In this document: positions 38,317 to 46,167 of the stretch, one piece after another
How positions within the stretch are numbered: position 1 is the first letter of the stretch
How the letters are laid out: every line of letters starts with the position of its first letter
Assembly (NCBI GenBank): GCA_035538335.1
Contig: DATLKN010000045.1
Coordinates: forward strand, 108,256 to 172,255
DNA: 64,000 nt
Direction of reading: 5' to 3'
Origin: AP-15 sp035538335
Lineage (GTDB): Bacteria; Pseudomonadota; Alphaproteobacteria; ATCC43930; CGMCC-115725
Made by a program: the position numbers and the translations under genes
The notes under the pieces: generated by a model
What the model was told of the DNA's origin: nothing
Databases searched by the model: none
Seen by the model: the letters and a program-made list of their open reading frames with translations, nothing else

Positions 38317-39546
38317 CTACCGTGCGCCGCGGCGCAGATTGGCGCCGCGCTCGGGGATGCCGGTCTCTTCGAAGCAGACCTGCGCCAGGGCCGCGACGCC
38401 CGCGCGGATCTCCTCCTTCGACGGCAGCGCAAAGCAGAGCCGCATATGCGATTTCGCGGCCTCGCCGTCGCAAGCCCATTCGGGGCCGGGGTTGAAGGCA
38501 ATGCCGGCCTTCGCCGCTGGCGCGACGAGCTTTCGCACGTCGATCGCATCGGGCAATTTGAGCCACAGGAAGATGCCGCCCTTCGGCCGCCACAGCTCGG
38601 CGGCGGTGCCGAATTCGCGCTCGACCGCCTCGACCATCGTCGCCAGCTTCTCTTTCAGCACGCCGTTCAGCTCCGCCACATGCGGATCGAAGCTCCGGCT
38701 GAAATATTCGGCGACGAGCATCTGGTCGAGCGCGCCGGTGCCGCTGTCGGTCTCGCGCTTCAAGGTGACGAGCCGGCTCATCGCCTCCCAATCGGCGACC
38801 GCGTAGCCGAGCCGCAAGGCCGGCGACAAGGTCTTCGAGAAGGAGCCGATATGGATGACGCGGGCGGGGTCGAGCGAATAGATGGCGGGCGGCGCTTCGC
38901 CTTCCCACAAGAGGTCGGCGTAGCATTCGTCCTCGAAGATCGGCACGCCGTGCTCGGCCGACAGCGCCAGCAGCTCCCGGCGCCGCGCGAGCGGCATCAC
39001 CGAGCCGGTCGGGTTCTGGATGGTCGGGATCGTGTAGATGTATTTCGGCTTCGTGCCCTTCTTCGCGAGGTCGCCGAGGACGCGCGCGAGCCCGTCGATC
39101 CTGATGCCATTGTCGTCGAGTGGCGTGCCGACGACCTTGACGCCGAGGCGCTGCAATTTGGTCAGCGCCCCGCCATAGGTGAATTCCTCGATGACGACCG
39201 TGTCGCCGCGCCGCAAGAGGAGCCGGTTGACGAGGTCGATCGCCTGCCCCGAGCCCGAGGTGATCAGCACGTCGCCGGCCGATGCGGCGATGCCGCGCGC
39301 CGTCACCTTGGCCGCGACGAATTCGCGCAACGCCTTGAGGCCCTGCGGCCCGTCCGCGTTGTAGAGCGCGAGCGTCTCACCACCGCCCTTCAGCGCCGCG
39401 CTCGCGGCGGCGGCCAATTCCGCGGCCGGGACATGCACGGGGTCGTTGTGCCCGCCGATGAAATTGTATTTCGGAAAGCCGGTCCAGCGCGGCTGCGCCG
39501 CCGGCACGCCGGCGGCGAAGAGGTTCGCGTAGGCAAAGCCCGACAT
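38317..39546 (-). CDS. PLP-dependent aminotransferase (class I/II, 2-aminoadipate/Kyn aminotransferase-like)
   Basis: A protein of 409 residues without a GntR domain. The catalytic lysine lies in IGSFSKTLSPALRLGY, the cofactor region is ITSGSGQAIDLVNRLLL, and YTIPTIQNPTGSVMPLARR is typical of the LysN/KAT-like subgroup that transaminates aminoadipate, aromatic or branched-chain amino acids. A good AAGGGATGA ribosome site precedes ATG 39546. It may work with the FAH-family and cupin genes upstream on the same strand, although a 158-bp repeat region separates them. Confidence 0.9.
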   Translation of the reverse strand: MSGFAYANLFAAGVPAAQPRWTGFPKYNFIGGHNDPVHVPAAELAAAASAALKGGGETLALYNADGPQGLKALREFVAAKVTARGIAASAGDVLITSGSGQAIDLVNRLLLRRGDTVVIEEFTYGGALTKLQRLGVKVVGTPLDDNGIRIDGLARVLGDLAKKGTKPKYIYTIPTIQNPTGSVMPLARRRELLALSAEHGVPIFEDECYADLLWEGEAPPAIYSLDPARVIHIGSFSKTLSPALRLGYAVADWEAMSRLVTLKRETDSGTGALDQMLVAEYFSRSFDPHVAELNGVLKEKLATMVEAVEREFGTAAELWRPKGGIFLWLKLPDAIDVRKLVAPAAKAGIAFNPGPEWACDGEAAKSHMRLCFALPSKEEIRAGVAALAQVCFEETGIPERGANLRRGAR

Positions 39547-39567
39547 GTCAAATCATCCCTTTGAAAT

Positions 39568-39699
39568 ATTCACCACGGAGACGCGGAGGACACGGCGAGA
39601 AAATTATCGTCATTGCGAGCGCAGCGAAGCAATCTCGTCGAGATTGCCGCGGCGCTGCGCGCCTCGCAATGACACCTCCTCTGCGTCTCTGCGGTGAAT
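39568..39699. repeat. nested palindromes: family C unit inside a CACCGCAGAGACGCAGAG-type repeat
   Basis: Outer arms ATTCACCACGGAGACGCGGA (39568-39587) and TCTGCGTCTCTGCGGTGAAT (39680-39699) are near-perfect complements. Between them sits a complete family C unit (CGTCATTGCGAGCGCAGCGA ... GCCTCGCAATGACA, 39609-39673). One repeat seems to have inserted into another. Confidence 0.85.
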
Positions 39700-39703
39700 C
39701 AAC

Positions 39704-40654
39704 TCAGCGCGCAGCGTATTTGCCGGCGATTTGCGGCGTGTAGTCGGGATAGGCGCCGGGCGTCTTCTGCGCCGCCCGCTCGTGCATCTGCAGCCGCGTC
39801 GCCCGCTCCCATTTGCGCTTCAGCTCGTCCTTCACGTTGAAGGAAAGCCGGCCGACATGGTCGATCTCGAGCTCGATCCTGTCGCCGTCCATGAACGGGT
39901 TGAGGCCGCGGTGGTTGGTGCCGCTGGCGATGATGTCGCCCGGCTCCAGCGTGTGGATCGAGGTCAGCCACTCGATGCAGCGCGGGATCTTGTGCGCCAT
40001 GTCGCTGGTGTTGAAGTTCTGCATCAACTGGCCGTTGTTCCACAGCCGGATTTGCAGGTTGTTGACGTCCGGCACCTCGTCGGCGGTGACCAGATAGGGG
40101 CCGATCGGGCAGAAGGTGTCGCGCGACTTCATCTGGAAAAAGACGTTGCCGGCGGGCGGCAGGCCGCGCGCCGAGCCGTCGATGAAGCAGGTGTAGCCGA
40201 AGACGTAGCTCATCGCGTCGGCCGCCTTGACCTGCGTCGCGCGCTTGCCGATGACGACGCCGAGTTCCGCCTCGCCCTCGAAGATGGTCGCCGGCACGTC
40301 GGGCAATACCATCGTGTCGCCGGGGCCGATGATCGCCGAGGGCGATTTGTGGAAGGCGTTGATCGGCGCCGGCTCCTTGCGCGTCCCGTCTTCCATGTAG
40401 TTGACCGCCATCGCGTCGATGTTGACGGGCTTCGGCAGCGGCGGGCGGATGCGCACCGAGGCGACCGGCACGCCGGCGCTGCTCGCCGCGGCGGCTTCGA
40501 GTTGGCCCTTGTACTGGCCGAAGCGGGCGATCAGGCCGTTGATCAGGTCGCCCGGCCCGACATGCGGGATGTCGGACACCGCCGCGGTCACGTCGACGAC
40601 ATTGTCGCCCTTCAGCACGCCGAGCCGAAAGTCGTTGAAATACAAAAGCTTCAT
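39704..40654 (-). CDS. fumarylacetoacetate hydrolase (FAH) family protein
   Basis: A protein of 316 residues. The FAH fold is marked by the metal-binding glutamates in ATIFEGEAELGVVIGK, the aspartate-containing YTCFIDGSARGLP, and IIASGTNHRGLNPFMDGDRIELEID. Members cleave or decarboxylate beta-diketo acids (for example acylpyruvate hydrolase or catechol meta-cleavage enzymes). Specific substrate unknown. It follows the cupin gene by 12 bp, so the two form an operon. Confidence 0.92.
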   Translation of the reverse strand: MKLLYFNDFRLGVLKGDNVVDVTAAVSDIPHVGPGDLINGLIARFGQYKGQLEAAAASSAGVPVASVRIRPPLPKPVNIDAMAVNYMEDGTRKEPAPINAFHKSPSAIIGPGDTMVLPDVPATIFEGEAELGVVIGKRATQVKAADAMSYVFGYTCFIDGSARGLPPAGNVFFQMKSRDTFCPIGPYLVTADEVPDVNNLQIRLWNNGQLMQNFNTSDMAHKIPRCIEWLTSIHTLEPGDIIASGTNHRGLNPFMDGDRIELEIDHVGRLSFNVKDELKRKWERATRLQMHERAAQKTPGAYPDYTPQIAGKYAAR

Positions 40655-40666
40655 TTTGGTGCTCCT

Positions 40667-41017
40667 CTATTCGATCGGAACGAAGATGCAGTGGCGGATG
40701 CGGCCGTCGAGGGCCTTCGACAGGTGGCCCTTGCCGGTGGTGTCCTCGACGAGGATCACCTCCCCGGCGCCGATCCGGCGCGCCTCGCCGTCGCTGGCGG
40801 TGATTTCGACGCCGGCGTCGAGGTTGATGATGTATTGCCGGCGCGGCGCCGGATGCCAGTCGAGGTCGTAGGTCGGCGGCACCTGGCGGAAGATGATGCC
40901 GGTCGCCGGCAGCCGCTTCGACAATTTGCCGCTGCGGTTTTCCTCGACCCATTCAACCTCGACGTCGCGCCAATGCGACTGCCCGGCGGCGTCGGTATAA
41001 AGATTGTGGATGCGCAT
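40667..41017 (-). CDS. cupin-fold protein
   Basis: A small single-domain cupin of 116 residues. The conserved cupin 1 region is DLDWHPAPRRQYIINLDAGVEI and cupin 2 is GAGEVILVEDTTGKGHLSKAL, with histidines that could hold a metal, though the classical HxH is reduced to single histidines. ATG 41017 (MRIHNLYTDAAGQ) was preferred over an upstream start lying in repeat DNA. It is paired with the FAH-family hydrolase; a role in the same ring-cleavage or keto-acid pathway is inferred. Confidence 0.82.
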   Translation of the reverse strand: MRIHNLYTDAAGQSHWRDVEVEWVEENRSGKLSKRLPATGIIFRQVPPTYDLDWHPAPRRQYIINLDAGVEITASDGEARRIGAGEVILVEDTTGKGHLSKALDGRIRHCIFVPIE

Positions 41018-41050
41018 CTGCGGCTTCCCTCCCGATCGGCCGCCCATGTT

Positions 41051-41083
41051 GTCATTGCGAGTGCGGCGAAGCAATCTCGTCGC
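41051..41083. repeat. half unit of repeat family C
   Basis: GTCATTGCGAGTGCGGCGAA GCAATCTCG, without the matching second arm; it directly precedes a family D repeat. The gap 41018-41329 holds only this and the next element. Confidence 0.75.
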
Positions 41084-41102
41084 GGCGGCGGGTGAGGCGG
41101 CG

Positions 41103-41217
41103 TGCGTCCTTCGACACGGCGCTTCGCGCCGGCTCAGGATGACGGACCTTATCTATATGCCGCAAAGGTTCCCGTCATGCTGAGGAGCACCCGGAGGGTG
41201 CGTCTCGAAGCACGCAC
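41103..41217. repeat. long inverted repeat, family D
   Basis: GTGCGTCCTTCGACACGGCG at the left pairs with GTGCGTCTCGAAGCACGCAC at the right, with inner arms CGGCTCAGGATGACGG and CCGTCATGCTGAGGAG. A diverged second copy of the element at 12038. Confidence 0.83.
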
Positions 41218-41329
41218 GATGCCGATGCAATGGCAAGCCGACCCATTAGCCCCGGCGGGGCGGCGTTTGGCCGCTTCGCGATGACTTGACGAGGCTGCTA
41301 TCATCGCCCCGCAACGAACGGGGGGAAAC

Positions 41330-42346
41330 ATGAGCTGGAAGAACAGGCTTGCGGCCTTTGCCGCGCTCGCCGCGTTGTCGCTTGCCGCGCCGGCGGTCGC
41401 GCAGCCGCTAACGATCCGCGTCGGCTGGGTGCAGACGCCGGGGCATCTGGCGCCGCTCGTCGAGGCGCTCGGCAAGGCGCACCCGGAAGTCTTCCGCCAC
41501 CTCGGCAAGAGCTATGTGCTGAAGGCGATCCGTTTCCGCGGCACGACGCCGCAGATCCAGGCGCAGGCGATCGGCGATCTTGAAGTCGTTTCCGAGTCGC
41601 CTTCCGCGCTGGCGCTCGCCATCACCAACGCGCGTCTCGACGAGCGCGTCGTCGCCGACGTGCTGGAAGACGGCCATCCCGGCTATTTCAGCGAATATTT
41701 CGTCGTGCGCGCCGACGGGCCGATCAAGACGATCGCCGACGTCAAGGGCAAGCGCATCGCCACCAACACGATCGGCTCGGCGAGCGACGAGGCGATGCGC
41801 ACGATGTTCCGCCGCCACGGTATCGCCGACAAGGACTTCACGACGGTCGAGACCAATTTCGCCAACATGCCGGCGATGCTGGAGGGCGGCAAGCTCGACA
41901 TGATCGGGGTGCTGCCGCAATTCGCCAACGGCATCATCGGCAACCCGAAATACCGAGTGCTGTTCCGCGCCGTCCAGGCGGTCGGGCCGACGCAGGCGGT
42001 CGTCTGGGGCATGCGCGCCTCCTTCATCAAGGCGCACCGCAAGGCGCTCGTCGATTTCTTCGAGGACCAGATCCGCGCCCGGCGCTGGTTTCTCGATCCG
42101 AAGAACCACGCGGCGGCGCTGGCGCTCGCTGCCCGAGTGACGAAACTGCCGGCGAGCCGGCTCGCCTACGCCTTCACGAAACAGGATTTCTACCGCTCGC
42201 CCGACATGCGGCCGGACATCGCGCTGATCCAGAAAGAGATCGACGAGAGCGTCAAGCTTAAGGTTCTCCCGAAAGCCGTGACGATCAGCCCGACCTATGT
42301 CGATCTGTCGCTGATCCGAGACGCCAAGCGCCGCATCGAGAAGTAA
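41330..42346 (+). CDS. ABC transporter substrate-binding protein (NitT/TauT/SsuA type)
   Basis: A protein of 338 residues with a clear Sec signal peptide (residues 1-24, LAAPAVAQ at the cleavage site). The mature part is a type 2 periplasmic-binding fold: RVGWVQTPGHLAPLVEALG, IADVKGKRIATNTIGSASDE, NMPAMLEGGKLDMIGVLPQ. Relatives bind nitrate, taurine, alkanesulfonates, riboflavin or thiamine precursors. The matching ATPase and two permease genes start about 1.1 kb downstream, separated by a repeat and a toxin-antitoxin pair on the other strand. Confidence 0.9.
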   Translation: MSWKNRLAAFAALAALSLAAPAVAQPLTIRVGWVQTPGHLAPLVEALGKAHPEVFRHLGKSYVLKAIRFRGTTPQIQAQAIGDLEVVSESPSALALAITNARLDERVVADVLEDGHPGYFSEYFVVRADGPIKTIADVKGKRIATNTIGSASDEAMRTMFRRHGIADKDFTTVETNFANMPAMLEGGKLDMIGVLPQFANGIIGNPKYRVLFRAVQAVGPTQAVVWGMRASFIKAHRKALVDFFEDQIRARRWFLDPKNHAAALALAARVTKLPASRLAYAFTKQDFYRSPDMRPDIALIQKEIDESVKLKVLPKAVTISPTYVDLSLIRDAKRRIEK

Positions 42347-42364
42347 CGCGAGTAGTCTATTTCT

Positions 42365-42410
42365 TGTCATACCGGCGTAGGCCGGTATCCACGGCGGCCG
42401 TGGGTCCCGG
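42365..42410. repeat. palindromic repeat, family A
   Basis: TGTCATACCGGCGTAGGCCG GTATCCACGG and CCGTGGGTCCCGG directly after the substrate-binding protein gene; it continues without a gap into the family E cluster. Confidence 0.83.
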
Positions 42411-42548
42411 AATTACGGTCGGAATTACGGGAATTACGGTGGAATTACGGTGACAGTGCACTTTATCAGGGAGCAATCCGCCGAAACGGACCGGCGCAAT
42501 TCATCTGAAAATTGCACTGTCACCGTAATCCACTCCCCGTAATCCACG
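42411..42548. repeat. family E repeat (ATTACGGTGACAGTGCAC), inverted pair with degenerate flanks
   Basis: GAATTACGGTGACAGTGCA (42442-42460) is inverted as TGCACTGTCACCGTAATC (42513-42530) around a 52-nt spacer. Shorter pieces of the motif (AATTACGG, CCGTAATCC) flank it on both sides. The same motif is clustered at 45871-46096. The shape recalls REPIN elements mobilised by a RAYT transposase, but no such gene is in the window. Confidence 0.85.
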
Positions 42549-42598
42549 GCCGCCGAACCGGCTTGCCGAAGCGCCGAATCGAGGGGAGGTGCGCCTGC

Positions 42599-42988
42599 TC
42601 AGAAATCCGTCGTGCCGAAATCCCCCAAGTTCCGCGTTGCCAGGCGCCCGTCGTTGATGCGTGCGATGGCTGCGATCATTCCGTCAGGCGCGGTCATCGG
42701 CCGGCCCAATCGAAGGGCCGTGCTCATGATCTCGCCATAGGCCAACGCCGCGGCCTCGGTGAAGGCGAAGATCCGGTCGGCAAACCGGTGACGCCAGGCG
42801 GAAAGGCCCTGCTCCAAGCGCGCGGCCCTTTCGTCGGGGCGGATTTTTCCGATGCCGTAGGCGATCTCGGCGATCGTCACAGTCGGCAATGCCAGTTCCG
42901 CGTCGTTCCTCACGAGCCAGGCGGTCACCGCGGGATCCGGTCGCCGGCGCAGCGTCTCCGAGATGACGTTCGTATCGACAAAGATCAA
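42599..42988 (-). CDS. PIN-domain toxin (VapC/FitB-like)
   Basis: A protein of 129 residues with PIN acidic residues in MIFVDTNVISETLRRRPDP, TVTIAEIAYGIGKI and MTAPDGMIAAIA. It resembles the FitB subgroup. It overlaps its antitoxin gene by 4 bp (ATGA). The pair lies on the opposite strand inside an ABC transporter gene set. Confidence 0.9.
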   Translation of the reverse strand: MIFVDTNVISETLRRRPDPAVTAWLVRNDAELALPTVTIAEIAYGIGKIRPDERAARLEQGLSAWRHRFADRIFAFTEAAALAYGEIMSTALRLGRPMTAPDGMIAAIARINDGRLATRNLGDFGTTDF

Positions 42989-43233
42989 AGTTCTCGTCCC
43001 GGGTTGATCTCCCGGCTCTCGCGGATAGCGGCCTCGAGATCGACGTCGCTGCCGTATTCATTCGCCAGTCGCGCGTAGAAGGCAGAGGCCGGCTCGCGGC
43101 CGGCTTCGCGGATTTCGTAGGCCTCGAGCGCGCGCTCGACGACGTCGGCGATGGATCGACGTTCGCGACGAGCCAAGCGGCGCGCCAGATCGCGCGCCTT
43201 TGCGCTACGCACCGAAAGCTGCGGTTCGGCCAT
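42985..43233 (-). CDS. ribbon-helix-helix antitoxin (FitA/VapB-like)
   Basis: A protein of 82 residues from ATG 43233 (93 from 43266). An N-terminal Arc-like ribbon-helix-helix is seen in PQLSVRSAKARDLARRLARR, and DVVERALEAYEI follows. The toxin-binding C-terminal tail includes DVDLEAAIRESREINPG. An AAGG site lies upstream of the shorter start. It likely represses its own promoter. Confidence 0.85.
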   Translation of the reverse strand: MAEPQLSVRSAKARDLARRLARRERRSIADVVERALEAYEIREAGREPASAFYARLANEYGSDVDLEAAIRESREINPGREL

Positions 43234-43423
43234 GCGGGAGACCTTGCGTGCCGTTTCAAAGGACATAAGCTAGGAAAGCTGTCTCTAGATGGCAAGCTGG
43301 CTGATCGGCCACGCCCACCCTCCACGATTTGACGGAGGTCCTGATCGGCGCCTGCGCCCCTTGCGCGCCGGCGCGCGGCCTTTATGGTAGCGCCGCCATC
43401 CGAGGGAGGAGGAAGCGCGCGCG

Positions 43424-44263
43424 ATGCCGTCCGAGGCAAGCGTTGGGAGCACGGCCGGGCGGGTCGCGGGCATCGCCGCGGCCGCCGCGCAGATCGTCAT
43501 CGACGGCGTCAGCCACAGTTATCGCCCGCCGCGCGGCCGGCCGGTCCTGGCGCTCGACAATTTCTCGCTCGAAGTGCGCGAACGCGAGTTCATGGCCCTC
43601 CTCGGCCCCTCCGGCTGCGGCAAGAGCACGCTGCTTTACCTGATCGGCGGCTTTCTGCCGGTCGAGGAAGGCGGTATCCGCGTCGACGGCGCCGAGGTCG
43701 CCGGCCCCGGCCCCGACCGCGGCGTCGTCTTTCAGCACTTCGCGCTTTTCCCGTGGAAGACGGTCATGCAGAACGTCCTCTACGGCCTCGAAAAGCAGGA
43801 TCTGCCGAAGGAGGAGCGGCGCCGGCGCGCGCAGGCCCATATCGAGCTCGTCGGGCTTGCCGGCTTCGAGGACAGCTATCCCTCGCAGCTCTCGGGCGGC
43901 ATGAAGCAGCGCGCCGCGCTCGCCCGCACGCTCGCGATCGACCCGCGCATTCTCCTGATGGACGAGCCCTTCGGCGCGCTCGACGCGCAGACCCGCAGCC
44001 TGATGCAGGAGGAGCTGCTGCGCATCTGGGAGCGCTCGAAGAAGACCGTCATCTTCGTCACCCACGACGTGCAGGAGGCGGTCTATCTCGCCGAGCGGAT
44101 CGCCGTCATGTCGGCGCGGCCCGGCCGCATCAAGGAAATCGTCGAGGCGCGCCTCGACCGCGACGATCCGGGGCTGCTGAAGAGCCCGCGCTTCGTCGAG
44201 CTGGTCGATCACGTCTGGAGCCTCGTGCGCGGCGAGGCGATCCGCGCCGAGCGCGGCCAATGA
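43424..44263 (+). CDS. ABC transporter ATP-binding protein (NitT/TauT/SsuB type)
   Basis: A protein of 279 residues with Walker A GPSGCGKST, Q-loop VFQHFALFPWKT, signature LSGGMKQR, Walker B ILLMDEPFGALD and H-loop FVTHDVQEA. It energises import by the two permeases that follow with ATGA and 13-bp overlaps. The N-terminal 25 residues are extra compared with SsuB and may indicate a later true start. Confidence 0.95.
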   Translation: MPSEASVGSTAGRVAGIAAAAAQIVIDGVSHSYRPPRGRPVLALDNFSLEVREREFMALLGPSGCGKSTLLYLIGGFLPVEEGGIRVDGAEVAGPGPDRGVVFQHFALFPWKTVMQNVLYGLEKQDLPKEERRRRAQAHIELVGLAGFEDSYPSQLSGGMKQRAALARTLAIDPRILLMDEPFGALDAQTRSLMQEELLRIWERSKKTVIFVTHDVQEAVYLAERIAVMSARPGRIKEIVEARLDRDDPGLLKSPRFVELVDHVWSLVRGEAIRAERGQ

Positions 44264-45012
44264 CCGGCCGGCTTGCGCTGCTGTGGCGCTATACGCCGCT
44301 CTTGCTGCTGGCGGCGGCGTGGGAAGCCGCGACCCGCACCGGCCTCGTCTCGCCCTCGGCGCTGCCGCCGCTCGACAGGGTGGCCGAGGCCTGGTGGGGC
44401 CTCTTGCGCGGCGGCGATCTGTGGACGAACAGCCTCGCCTCGATCTGGCGGCTCGTCGCCGGGCTCGCGCTCGCGGTCGGGGTCGGCGGCGTCATCGGCA
44501 TCCTGATGGCCTGGTACAGGCCGGTGCAGCGGATCGCCAACCCGGTCGTGCAGTTCTTCTACCCGATGCCGAAATCGGCGCTGATCCCGGTCATGGTGCT
44601 GTGGCTCGGCTTCGGCGACGCCTCGAAAATCACGACAATTTTTCTCGGCTGCATGCTGCCGGTGACGCTGTCGGCCTTCAACGGCGCGCGCGGCGCCGAA
44701 GAGGTGTTGATCTGGTCGGCCCGCAGCATGGGGGCGAGCCGCACCCGCGTGCTCTGGGAGGTCGTCGTGCCGAGCGCCATGCCGGAGCTCTTGTCGGGCG
44801 TGCGCACGGCGCTCGCCCTCTCCTTCGTGCTGCTCGTCGCCTCGGAGCTGATCGCCGCGCGGCACGGGCTCGGCTACATGATCGGCTGGCTCGGCGACGG
44901 CGGCGTCTATGATTCGATGTTCGCGGTCGTCTTGACGGTGGCGGCGCTCGGCTTTGCCGCCGACCGGCTCTATCTGATGCTGATGCGGCGGGGGCTCGCG
45001 TGGCGCGGCTGA
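44260..45012 (+). CDS. ABC transporter permease (first of two)
   Basis: A membrane protein of 250 residues with about six helices and the inner-membrane-component EAA loop SARSMGASRTRVLWEVVVPSAMPE, which docks the ATPase. The long frame that is open upstream runs antisense or out of frame with the ATPase; ATG 44260 overlaps the ATPase stop. It probably forms a heterodimer with the next permease, unusual for this transporter class, where a homodimer is common. Confidence 0.93.
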   Translation: MTGRLALLWRYTPLLLLAAAWEAATRTGLVSPSALPPLDRVAEAWWGLLRGGDLWTNSLASIWRLVAGLALAVGVGGVIGILMAWYRPVQRIANPVVQFFYPMPKSALIPVMVLWLGFGDASKITTIFLGCMLPVTLSAFNGARGAEEVLIWSARSMGASRTRVLWEVVVPSAMPELLSGVRTALALSFVLLVASELIAARHGLGYMIGWLGDGGVYDSMFAVVLTVAALGFAADRLYLMLMRRGLAWRG

Positions 45013-45836
45013 GCGAAGTCGAGGCCCTGCCGCGCGAGGGGCTGCGCCTCGGCGCCCTCGGCCGCGGCGCGTTGACGCGCCTGCTCGGATCGCTGTCGCT
45101 GATCGTCATCGTCCTCGCCTGGCAGCTCGCCTCGACGAGCGGGCTCGTAACGCCCTTTCTGTTGCCGCCGATCTCGGCGGTGCTCGAGCGCGTCTGGGCC
45201 GATGCGCTGTCGGGCGATCTCGCGGTCAATCTGGGGCTGACCCTTTACCGCACCATGGTCGGGTTCTTCGTCGCCGGCGCGGCGGGCATCGTCATCGGCA
45301 TCCTGATGGCGAAGAACGCCGTCGTGCGCTGGTTCTTCGATCCGCTCGTCTCGGTCGGCTTTCCGATGCCGAAGATCGCCTTTCTGCCGATCTTCATGCT
45401 GTGGTTCGGGCTCTACGATTTCTCGAAGATCTCGATGACCGTGTTCAACGCGATCTTCCCCGTGATTACCGCGACGATGGCGGCGACCGAAGGGGTCGAG
45501 CGCGAGATGCTGTGGTCGGCGCAGAGCCTCGGCGCGAGCCGGCGGCAGCTGTTGTGGGAGATCATCCTGCCCTCGGCCTCGCCGCAGATCCTGACGGGTC
45601 TGCAGGTGGCGCTGCCGGTCGCGATGATCGTGACCATCGTCACCGAGATGCTGATGGGCGGCGCCGGCCTCGGCGGCGCGATGATCCAGTCTTCGCGCTT
45701 TGCCGACTCGCCCGGCGTCTTCGCCGGCATTCTCGAAATCGCGGTCGCGGGGCTCGCTCTCGTCAAGGGCATGGCCGTGTTGCGCCACCGCCTCCTCGCC
45801 TGGCACCAGGAAACCCGCGACCCGACGACGGTGTGA
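45000..45836 (+). CDS. ABC transporter permease (second of two)
   Basis: A membrane protein of 278 residues, homologous to the first permease, with EAA loop SAQSLGASRRQLLWEIILPSASPQ and hydrophobic helices throughout. It starts at GTG 45000, 13 bp before the previous stop. The last 12 codons (WHQETRDPTTV and stop) lie in a 71-bp sequence that is repeated at 46097, so the C-terminus abuts a repeat cluster. Confidence 0.93.
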   Translation: MARLSEVEALPREGLRLGALGRGALTRLLGSLSLIVIVLAWQLASTSGLVTPFLLPPISAVLERVWADALSGDLAVNLGLTLYRTMVGFFVAGAAGIVIGILMAKNAVVRWFFDPLVSVGFPMPKIAFLPIFMLWFGLYDFSKISMTVFNAIFPVITATMAATEGVEREMLWSAQSLGASRRQLLWEIILPSASPQILTGLQVALPVAMIVTIVTEMLMGGAGLGGAMIQSSRFADSPGVFAGILEIAVAGLALVKGMAVLRHRLLAWHQETRDPTTV

Positions 45837-45870
45837 GCGCTCCCCGGTCGTCAGCACGACGCGGAAGCGC
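45800..45870. repeat. 71-bp direct duplication, left copy
   Basis: Identical to 46097-46167 at 70 of 71 positions (C at 45842 against A at 46139). It contains the true 3' end of the permease gene and a copy of the 3' end of the convergent alcohol dehydrogenase gene, in which the changed base removes the TAG stop. Confidence 0.95.
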
Positions 45871-46096
45871 CCGATTACGGTGACAGATTACGGTGACAGT
45901 GCACTTAATCCACGATTACGAGATTACCCGATTACGGTGACAGTGCACTTAATCCACGATTACGAGATTACGGCGACAGTGAACTTAATCCGCGCATCTG
46001 CTTATGTCCTCCCTCCCTACAACCCTGCTGGGATTAAGTGCACTGTCGCCGTAATTCATGGGATTAAGTGCACTGTCACCGTAATCACGTAATCAA
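45871..46096. repeat. family E repeat cluster (three direct, two inverted copies)
   Basis: The 26-bp motif with GATTACGGTGACAGTGCACT followed by TAATCC occurs at 45886-45911, 45930-45955 and, diverged, 45966-45991. Inverted copies lie at 46030-46056 and 46060-46086. The central 38 bp (CGCATCTGCTTATGTCCTCC onward) is unrelated. The cluster is exactly bracketed by the 71-bp duplication. It is not a CRISPR array: copies differ in orientation and the spacers are repeat debris. Confidence 0.92.
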
Positions 46097-46167
46097 CTGG
46101 CACCAGGAAACCCGCGACCCGACGACGGTGTGAGCGCTACCCGGTCGTCAGCACGACGCGGAAGCGC
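46097..46167. repeat. 71-bp direct duplication, right copy
   Basis: Right-hand copy of 45800-45870. It contains the true 3' end and TAG stop of the alcohol dehydrogenase gene (minus strand) and a silent copy of the end of the permease gene. Confidence 0.95.

Noticed and set aside
45871..46096. Possible CRISPR array (regularly spaced 26-bp repeats)
   Set aside because: Only five copies, two of them inverted, unequal spacing, spacers made of repeat debris, and no cas genes in the window.
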